DNA from: Magnetovibrio sp.
Lineage (GTDB): Bacteria; Pseudomonadota; Alphaproteobacteria; Rhodospirillales; Magnetovibrionaceae
DNA length: 5,661 nt
Direction of reading: 5' to 3'
Assembly (NCBI GenBank): GCA_016763895.1
Contig: JAESSV010000060.1
Span: 1-5,661, forward strand
This document shows, one piece after another, positions 1 through 4,253 of this stretch (its first letter is position 1; every line of letters starts with the position of its first letter). The translations under genes were made by a program, and so were the position numbers. Under the pieces are notes generated by a model that saw only the letters and a list, made by a program, of their open reading frames with translations, was not told where the DNA came from and did no database searches.

Positions 1-947
1 ACCAACACGGTGAACAAACCCGAGATCGATCCTTGGCCTTCTTGGCCCGGTCCGGCCCGTTCCAACAACCTTGGCAATTCGGCAAACACCGAAGGTGTAT
101 AGCCCTTGGAAGCGGGTGGTTCGCCAACCGACAGGGAAATTTCACGTTGCGCCATGGCAAAACGAGTCACGCTGTCCATCAAACACAAAACATCCATGTT
201 TTGATCGCGGAAATATTCAGATACCGCCAACGTGGTGTATGCGGCTTGACGGCGCAACAAAGGCGCTTCGTTCGACGTTGCAACGATCACAACGGAACGG
301 GCCAAGCCGGCTTCGCCCAAATCATCTTCGATAAATTCACGGGCTTCACGGCCCCTTTCACCGATCAAGCCCACGACACTGACCTGGGCTTCGGTGTGGC
401 GCGCCATCATGGACAACAAGGTCGATTTGCCAACGCCCGAGCCCGCAAAAATACCCATGCGTTGCCCCCGACAACAGGTGAGAAACGTGTTCATCACCCG
501 CACACCCAAATCAATTTTGCCGCCCACCCGTTGGCGAGAGTGCGCCGGTGGGGGGTCGTTTTGAATGGGGTAGCCACGGTCACCCGAAGGCATCGGCCCC
601 TTGCCATCAATGGGCTCGCCAAAGGCATTGATCACGCGGCCCAACCAGCCTTGGTTCGGATACAACACGGGTTCTGTCACGCCGATTTCGACACGACAAC
701 CCAGGCTCACCCCCTCCAGCGGACCGAAAGGCATCAAAAGAGCCCGATCTTCACGAAAGCCCACCACTTCACAAGAAATTCTGCGTTTATCTCGGCGGAC
801 TATGTCGCAATGATCGCCAATGGCAAACACGCCCTCAACCCCCGAGACCTCAACCAACAAACCAACAACCGCAGCCACTTGCCCATAGATTTCAAAATCA
901 GGCAAACGTTCCACTTCATTGACGATGTTTTTAACGAAAATAGTCAC
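1..947 (-). CDS. fliI: Flagellar type III export ATPase FliI, N-terminal 315 residues (3' end outside window)
   Basis: FliI is the cytoplasmic ATPase of the flagellar protein export apparatus; it works as a ring with FliH and FliJ below the basal body and is related to the F1-ATPase beta subunit. Translating the minus strand gives an open frame from GTG at 947 to the window edge. Visible are an N-terminal beta-barrel region (about residues 15-95), the segment NAFGEPIDG (about 107-115), a Walker A motif GSGVGKST (169-176), [10 protein letters not shown] with the presumed catalytic Glu197, a Walker B strand ending in Asp258 ([10 protein letters not shown]), and the family signature [15 protein letters not shown]. 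FliI proteins are usually about 440-450 residues, so roughly 130 are missing. The start is well fixed: an in-frame TAA lies three codons upstream, and AAGAGAA precedes the GTG. The gene is divergent from ctrA. The motifs separate FliI from F1 beta and from virulence secretion ATPases less strictly than a tree would, but the flagellar/chemotaxis setting supports FliI. Confidence 0.96.
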   Translation of the reverse strand, partial: MTIFVKNIVNEVERLPDFEIYGQVAAVVGLLVEVSGVEGVFAIGDHCDIVRRDKRRISCEVVGFREDRALLMPFGPLEGVSLGCRVEIGVTEPVLYPNQGWLGRVINAFGEPIDGKGPMPSGDRGYPIQNDPPPAHSRQRVGGKIDLGVRVMNTFLTCCRGQRMGIFAGSGVGKSTLLSMMARHTEAQVSVVGLIGERGREAREFIEDDLGEAGLARSVVIVATSNEAPLLRRQAAYTTLAVSEYFRDQNMDVLCLMDSVTRFAMAQREISLSVGEPPASKGYTPSVFAELPRLLERAGPGQEGQGSISGLFTVL

Positions 948-1102
948 GCGGTTCTCTTACATTAAAGGGGCAACTTCCCCGAATCATTTTGCGCTAAAAT
1001 TAGCCAAATTGCAAAAAACTCACCCAAACACGGCGACGAATACGTTGGTATTGTTTATCTTACACCCAGACTCTTTAAGGCATGGTAAAGCAATTCAACG
1101 TG

Positions 1103-1116
1103 TTAACAAAGGTTAA
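1103..1116. promoter_or_regulatory. Candidate CtrA box: TTAA-N6-TTAA
   Basis: Two GTTAAC hexamers lie at 1102-1107 and 1112-1117, so the TTAA cores are separated by six bases. The Caulobacter CtrA site is TTAA-N7-TTAA, so the spacing here is one base short. The position between divergent fliI and ctrA would suit control of either gene. Function is inferred. Confidence 0.4.
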
Positions 1117-1149
1117 CAGCTTCTTTTCTGCTACCAATGCTAGGGGCCC

Positions 1150-1198
1150 TTGATTGATCGCTTCACTACATTTATGGTTAAGCCGAATCTATGGTTAA
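1150..1198 (+). promoter_or_regulatory. Candidate ctrA promoter region with two direct TTAACCAT CtrA half-sites
   Basis: A 9-bp direct repeat TATGGTTAA occurs at 1173-1181 and 1190-1198 (period 17). Read on the minus strand each copy contains TTAACCAT, the extended half-site reported for CtrA in Caulobacter. A GAATC methylation motif sits between them at 1185-1189. A weak sigma70-like pair can be drawn (TTGATT at 1150, 17-base spacer, TATGGT at 1173), which would place a half-site over the -10 element. The repeat is directly visible; autoregulation is inferred from known ctrA biology, and the promoter hexamers alone are poor evidence. Confidence 0.45.
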
Positions 1199-1208
1199 TG
1201 CAGTGTTT

Positions 1209-1230
1209 ATAGCAAGCTAATGCTTGCTAT
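1209..1230 (+). repeat. Perfect 9-bp inverted repeat in the ctrA leader
   Basis: Arms ATAGCAAGC (1209-1217) and GCTTGCTAT (1222-1230) are exact reverse complements around a TAAT loop. The element ends 22 bases before the ctrA ATG and five bases before its ribosome binding site. It is not followed by a U-tract, so it is not an obvious terminator. It could be a leader-RNA hairpin affecting translation or transcript stability, or a dyad operator for a dimeric regulator. Confidence 0.6.
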
Positions 1231-1235
1231 TTCAA

Positions 1236-1242
1236 AGGGGAG
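1236..1242 (+). promoter_or_regulatory. Ribosome binding site fixing the ctrA start
   Basis: AGGGGAG lies 10 bases before the ATG at 1253. An upstream in-frame ATG at 1220 is inside the inverted repeat, has no purine-rich sequence before it, and would add 11 residues not found in CtrA proteins, so 1253 is preferred. Confidence 0.75.
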
Positions 1243-1252
1243 TCTCACTCGC

Positions 1253-1948
1253 ATGCGCGTCCTTCTTGTAGAAGACGATCCGGCAATGGCACAAAGCCTT
1301 GAGCTGATGTTAAAGTCGGCCTCTATGGTGGTCGACAAAACAGATCTTGGCGAAGACGGCTTAGAAATTGGCAAGCTGTATGATTATGACATCATCATTT
1401 TGGATCTAATGCTCCCCGATATGGACGGTTTAGAAGTTCTCAGACGTTTGAGGGATTCTCGCGTTGAAACCCCTGTTTTGATCCTGTCCGGTCAGACGGA
1501 ACCCGAAATCAAAGTCAAAGGTCTTGGCAGCGGTGCCGATGACTACCTGACCAAACCATTTAACAAAGAAGAATTGCTTGCGCGCATCCAAGCCATTGTT
1601 CGCCGCAGCCAAGGCCACAGCCAATCCATCATCACCACCGGAAAACTTGCCGTGAACCTAGACAGTTCGATGGTGGAAGCCTCTGGCAAGCCCGTTCACT
1701 TAACGGGAAAAGAATATGGCATTTTGGAATTGTTGAGCCTGCGCAAAGGCACCACCCTGACCAAAGAGATGTTTTTAAACCATCTTTATGGCGGCATGGA
1801 TGAACCTGAGCTCAAAATCATTGATGTGTTCATTTGCAAACTGCGCAAAAAGCTTTCGGATGCAACAGATGGTGACAATTATATTGAAACCGTTTGGGGC
1901 CGAGGCTATGTTCTGCGCGATCCAAACGAGCATTCAGCCAGCACATAA
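1253..1948 (+). CDS. ctrA: Cell-cycle and motility master response regulator CtrA
   Basis: CtrA is an OmpR-type DNA-binding response regulator. In Caulobacter it is phosphorylated through CckA-ChpT, controls many cell-cycle and flagellar genes and blocks replication initiation; in other alphaproteobacteria it is often dispensable and mainly controls motility. The 231-residue product has an N-terminal receiver (about 1-120) with acidic pocket Asp8/Asp9, phosphoacceptor Asp51, Ser79 and Lys101. A winged-helix domain follows (about 125-225), including [17 protein letters not shown] and [16 protein letters not shown], which match my memory of Caulobacter CtrA almost residue for residue. Length also matches that protein. 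The C-terminus is ...NEHSAST, lacking the terminal Ala-Ala degron of Caulobacter CtrA. The gene diverges from fliI and converges on cheR with 26 bp between stops. Upstream CtrA-like half-sites and GANTC motifs suggest autoregulation and methylation control. Confidence 0.97.
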   Translation: MRVLLVEDDPAMAQSLELMLKSASMVVDKTDLGEDGLEIGKLYDYDIIILDLMLPDMDGLEVLRRLRDSRVETPVLILSGQTEPEIKVKGLGSGADDYLTKPFNKEELLARIQAIVRRSQGHSQSIITTGKLAVNLDSSMVEASGKPVHLTGKEYGILELLSLRKGTTLTKEMFLNHLYGGMDEPELKIIDVFICKLRKKLSDATDGDNYIETVWGRGYVLRDPNEHSAST

Positions 1949-1967
1949 ATCGTTCAGAACATAAATC
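1943..1967 (+). repeat. 9-bp direct repeat spanning the ctrA stop codon and convergent gap
   Basis: ACATAAATC occurs at 1943-1951, covering the TAA stop of ctrA, and again at 1959-1967 (period 16). The gap between the ctrA and cheR stops is only 26 bp and shows no GC-rich hairpin, so no intrinsic terminator for either convergent gene is recognisable. The repeat may be chance in AT-rich sequence. Confidence 0.3.
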
Positions 1968-1974
1968 TTTAAAA

Positions 1975-2823
1975 TTATTCTATTTTTTCAGCGAGCGATG
2001 GGCATCCGTCTGTGTGCTTGTACACCCCACGTCCCGCTTTGACGGGCCAAAAGTCTTGGGTAATGCCTATGGTGGACTCAGAGCTGCCCAAGAACAAGAC
2101 GCCGTCTTTTTCAAGGCACCGGCTGATCTTGGTCATAACCTTAGATTTGGTCGCAAGGTCAAAATAAATTAAGACGTTGCGGCAAAATATAATATCAAAT
2201 TTTCCAAAGAGATAGCGGGCATCCAACAAATTGAATTGGCGAAATTGAATCATATCTCGGATATTTTTCTTAATCTGCCAACTTTCTTCTTCTTGCGTAA
2301 AGTGTTGAATTAGTTTTTTAACGGGCAAGCCACGCTGAACTTCAAATTGTGTAAATGTGCCTTGGGCGGCCCGCGTTAAAACAGCATTCGAAATATCTGT
2401 TGCAACAATTTCAGTCTTCCACCCCCGCAAACGGTGGGCTTCTTCATTTAGAATCATGGCCAACGAATAGGGTTCTTGACCGCTGGAACACGCGGCACAC
2501 CATATGCGGATGGTTTTTTTCGCCCGGCGGCGTTCTAACAATTCAGGCAGCAGAATGTCTTTGAACAATTTAAACGGAATGTCATCCCGAAAAAACAAGG
2601 ATTCGTGCGTGTTCATCGCTTCCGTAACATCGACCGCTAATGATTCGTTATGGCAAGATTTCAATTCAGAAATCATGGAGTCAACACAGTTAAAGCCATG
2701 TCGGTGAGCAACCGGAAGAAGACGTGTTTCAAGCAAATACACTTTTTCAGGCGTCACGACAAGGCCGGACCGTTGCATGAGCATATCTCGAACGAAGGGA
2801 AAATAGGCGGGCTCCTGCGTCAT
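1975..2823 (-). CDS. cheR: Chemotaxis protein methyltransferase CheR
   Basis: CheR transfers methyl groups from S-adenosylmethionine to glutamates of chemoreceptor signalling domains, opposing CheB during adaptation. The 282-residue product has the usual two-part layout: an alpha-helical N-terminal domain (about 1-75) ending in MNTHESLFFRD (70-80), the CheR version of the T-x-E-x-x-FFR element, and a Rossmann-like methyltransferase domain (about 85-270). In the latter are WCAACSSGQEPYSLAM (108-123, the SAM-binding loop), VATDISNAVL (140-149, the acidic residue contacting SAM), and FDIIFCRNVLIYFD (209-222). Length matches single-domain CheR (E. coli about 286), with no TPR or other extension. 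It follows cheB by 38 bp on the same strand, the normal adaptation gene pair. The start has an unusual leader: no well-spaced Shine-Dalgarno, GGA abutting the ATG, and an overlapping mini-ORF. The next Met codons (residues 14 and 16) would trim the N-terminal domain. Confidence 0.97.
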   Translation of the reverse strand: MTQEPAYFPFVRDMLMQRSGLVVTPEKVYLLETRLLPVAHRHGFNCVDSMISELKSCHNESLAVDVTEAMNTHESLFFRDDIPFKLFKDILLPELLERRRAKKTIRIWCAACSSGQEPYSLAMILNEEAHRLRGWKTEIVATDISNAVLTRAAQGTFTQFEVQRGLPVKKLIQHFTQEEESWQIKKNIRDMIQFRQFNLLDARYLFGKFDIIFCRNVLIYFDLATKSKVMTKISRCLEKDGVLFLGSSESTIGITQDFWPVKAGRGVYKHTDGCPSLAEKIE

Positions 2824-2846
2824 TCCTTTTTGGAATTTCCTTTCAT
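2820..2846 (-). other. Possible 8-codon leader ORF overlapping the cheR start, with a small hairpin
   Basis: In the gap between cheB and cheR, an ATG at 2846 opens a short frame (MKGNSKKE) whose TGA stop overlaps the cheR ATG as ATGA, an arrangement that can couple translation. In the transcript, AUUCC (2836-2832) can pair with GGAAU (2826-2822), enclosing the GGA and the first bases of the cheR start in a 5-bp stem with an all-A loop. The mini-ORF has no clear ribosome binding site of its own. Both features are short enough to be chance; they are recorded because cheR lacks a conventional Shine-Dalgarno spacing. Confidence 0.25.
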
Positions 2847-2861
2847 TGGAGCTGTCTAGGC

Positions 2862-4040
2862 TTAAGAGCCACGTTTAACCAAACTAGCAGCGTGACCTGC
2901 CAACTCGGCCAACGGTAAAACGGCACTGCAAATTCCAGCGCTCGCGACGGCTCCGGGCATGCCCCAGACGACTGATGTATCTTCATCTTGAGCGATAACT
3001 GTACCGCCAGCATCAACAACACCTTGGGACCCACGAGCCCCATCATTCCCCATGCCCGTCAAGATCACGGTCAGAATTCGTGGACCATATACGTTAACAA
3101 CACTTCTCAACATTGGATCGACCGCAGGGCGGCAAAAATTCTCGGGGGGATCTTCGTTCAAGGAAATAACCCGCTGTACGCCTTTTTGTTGCACCGTCAT
3201 ATGGAACCCACCGGGAGCCAACAAAACTTTTCCAGGCTCAACAAGATCGCCGTCTTGTCCTTCCCGACATGGCCAAGGTGTCATACGCGTGATGTGTTCG
3301 GCCAAAATGGACGTGAACGTCGCCGGCATATGTTGGGTAATCACAATGGGCAAGTTGATGGACGTCGGCAATCCCTTCAAAAACTCAAACAACGCCTGAG
3401 GCCCACCTGTTGAGCTTCCAACCGCCAAAATGTCGGGTTTGTTCAGGCTAGCTTTTCGCAACGTGATTTGATCTCCACGCTTGATTTCCCAACGCTGGAG
3501 GGTTTGACCTTCGGCCCCTGCGGATTGGGGTTTGGCCGCAGCCACACGTTTTGTCGCAGGTGAATTCGCGGCGCGACTACCCACGGATTTGCCAATCGCT
3601 TTGCGATACGCCGTGCCCAAAGTCTTAACTTTATCGGTCAATTCCCGGCGAAAGTCATTTTCGCCGCTCATTTCCCGGGATGTCGTTGGTTTGGGGACGT
3701 ATTCCGTCGCACCGGCGCTCATCGCACGCAAACTGATTTCAGCATTCCGCTTGGTCAGCGTCGATGCCATAATAATTTTAATATTGGGATCAGCCTTAAT
3801 CAACAAGGGCAAAGCCGTCAAACCGTCCATGACGGGCATTTCAATATCAAGAATGATAACGTCAATTTTGCCCACTTGTCGTTCAAGTTGGTTGACCGCG
3901 ATTTGCCCATTGCCCACGGAAGCCACCACGGTAATTTCCGGGTCCAACTCAAGCATTCGGGTAATCAATCCGCGAATAACCGCAGAATCGTCAACAACCA
4001 TGACCTGGATGGCATTATCTTCAGAGGAACTATCAGCCAT
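2862..4040 (-). CDS. cheB: Chemotaxis response regulator protein-glutamate methylesterase/deamidase CheB
   Basis: CheB removes methyl groups from, and deamidates, chemoreceptors when phosphorylated by CheA, giving negative feedback in adaptation. The 392-residue protein starts with a receiver domain (about 10-125) with Asp17/Asp18, phosphoacceptor Asp65 in ILDIEMPVMDG, Thr94 and Lys117. A linker of about 80 residues rich in Ala, Ser and Lys follows (about 120-200), and then the methylesterase domain (about 203-390). The catalytic triad is Ser210 (GSSTGG), His237 (ITQHMP) and Asp333 (GMGNDGA). It is about 40 residues longer than E. coli CheB, mainly in the linker. The start at 4040 is chosen over an ATG at 4118 because AGGA lies five bases upstream of it and the 26 extra residues resemble no CheB N-terminus. 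It is followed by cheR and preceded, after a terminator-bearing gap, by cheA. All residues needed for phosphorylation and catalysis are present. Confidence 0.97.
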   Translation of the reverse strand: MADSSSEDNAIQVMVVDDSAVIRGLITRMLELDPEITVVASVGNGQIAVNQLERQVGKIDVIILDIEMPVMDGLTALPLLIKADPNIKIIMASTLTKRNAEISLRAMSAGATEYVPKPTTSREMSGENDFRRELTDKVKTLGTAYRKAIGKSVGSRAANSPATKRVAAAKPQSAGAEGQTLQRWEIKRGDQITLRKASLNKPDILAVGSSTGGPQALFEFLKGLPTSINLPIVITQHMPATFTSILAEHITRMTPWPCREGQDGDLVEPGKVLLAPGGFHMTVQQKGVQRVISLNEDPPENFCRPAVDPMLRSVVNVYGPRILTVILTGMGNDGARGSQGVVDAGGTVIAQDEDTSVVWGMPGAVASAGICSAVLPLAELAGHAASLVKRGS

Positions 4041-4045
4041 GCTTT

Positions 4046-4049
4046 TCCT
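4046..4049 (-). promoter_or_regulatory. Ribosome binding site fixing the cheB start
   Basis: The minus strand reads AGGA followed by five bases and the ATG at 4040. This supports starting CheB at MADSSSEDN rather than at the upstream in-frame ATG at 4118. Confidence 0.7.
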
Positions 4050-4151
4050 GCAATTCTTAATCCAAACGCCCTCAACTCGCGAGACCATTTTTCTATTTAA
4101 CAAAAAATTACCCCACACCGTGCCTACAGAACTTAGCCTGAATACGCAGAC

Positions 4152-4176
4152 GTTTAAAGGCTTTCATCCCTTAAAC
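4152..4176. repeat. Imperfect inverted repeat upstream of cheB
   Basis: On the plus strand GTTTAAAGG (4152-4160) and CCTTAAAC (4169-4176) are inverted copies differing by one A/T base, separated by eight bases. The TTAA cores inside the arms are 17 bases apart, the same period as the TTAACCAT-type repeat upstream of ctrA. It lies in the probable promoter region of cheB-cheR, about 115-135 bp before the start, and could be an operator. I could not assign convincing -35/-10 hexamers, a sigma28 site or a sigma54 site in this gap. Confidence 0.35.
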
Positions 4177-4181
4177 AGAAA

Positions 4182-4195
4182 TTAATGCAAATTAA
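4182..4195. promoter_or_regulatory. Candidate CtrA-like TTAA-N6-TTAA site between cheA and cheB
   Basis: TTAA cores at 4182-4185 and 4192-4195 are separated by TGCAAA, the same six-base spacing as the pair upstream of ctrA. The site lies downstream of the cheA terminator and upstream of cheB, where regulation of a separate cheB-cheR transcript would be expected. CtrA binding is inferred only. Confidence 0.3.
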
Positions 4196-4200
4196 CTACG

Positions 4201-4234
4201 AAAAAGCCCCCCCAACGCAACATTGAGAGGGCTT
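4201..4234 (-). terminator. Rho-independent terminator after cheA
   Basis: On the minus strand, 15 bases past the cheA stop, AAGCCCTCTCAA and TTGGGGGGGCTT form a 12-bp stem (10 Watson-Crick pairs, two G-U) around a 7-base loop (TGTTGCG). The stem runs directly into a T run ending at 4201. The plus strand has no T-tract after the stem, so termination is directed at cheA transcription and not at anything from the left. Confidence 0.85.
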
Positions 4235-4239
4235 AAGCG

Positions 4240-4253
4240 TTAACTTTCGTTAA
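4240..4253. promoter_or_regulatory. Third TTAA-N6-TTAA pair, overlapping the cheA stop
   Basis: TTAA at 4240-4243 and 4250-4253 are spaced by six bases; the second overlaps the cheA stop codon. Its position before the terminator makes a promoter role less likely than for the other two pairs, so it may be coincidental. Confidence 0.15.

Larger units (their letters stand above)
981..1244. promoter_or_regulatory. Cluster of four GANTC (CcrM-type) methylation motifs between fliI and ctrA
   Basis: GANTC occurs at 981-985 (GAATC), 1069-1073 (GACTC), 1185-1189 (GAATC) and 1240-1244 (GAGTC). That is four in the 305-bp intergenic region, against about 13 counted by eye in the other 5.3 kb. GANTC is the target of the cell-cycle methyltransferase CcrM in alphaproteobacteria, and in Caulobacter a GANTC in the ctrA promoter makes transcription depend on methylation state and on GcrA. 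The 1185 site lies between two CtrA-like half-sites. The 1240 site overlaps the ctrA ribosome binding region, so it may be incidental. The motifs are directly seen; methylation and regulation are inferred. Confidence 0.55.

Noticed and set aside
186..201. AAAACAT-CC-ATGTTTT palindrome
   Set aside because: It lies inside the fliI coding sequence near the Walker B region, where the codons explain it; no regulatory context.
33..965. 310-residue plus-strand open frame across the left end
   Set aside because: It is antisense to fliI, whose minus-strand translation shows Walker A, Walker B and family signatures. The plus-strand product is rich in His, Arg and Gln without recognisable domains, typical of a shadow frame.
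967..980. GGGG-CAACTT-CCCC dyad in the fliI leader
   Set aside because: The four-base arms are too short, and no U-tract follows in either direction, so it is neither a convincing terminator nor an operator.
993..1004. Short palindrome GCTAA-AA-TTAGC upstream of fliI
   Set aside because: A five-base arm in AT-rich sequence with no further pairing is expected by chance; no regulator motif matches.
948..1040. Possible sigma54 promoter for fliI (minus strand TTGGC ... GC)
   Set aside because: The GG-to-GC spacing is nine or eleven bases rather than the required ten, and the flanking consensus is poor.
1949..1974. Bidirectional terminator between convergent ctrA and cheR
   Set aside because: No stem of useful length is visible in the gap; only AT-rich sequence and a short direct repeat.
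1894..2172. 92-residue plus-strand frame bridging ctrA and cheR
   Set aside because: It overlaps the ctrA 3' end in another frame and lies antisense to cheR; its composition and position point to a chance frame.
3532..4185. 217-residue plus-strand open frame opposite cheB
   Set aside because: It runs antisense to the receiver and linker of CheB and shows no recognisable motif or ribosome binding site.
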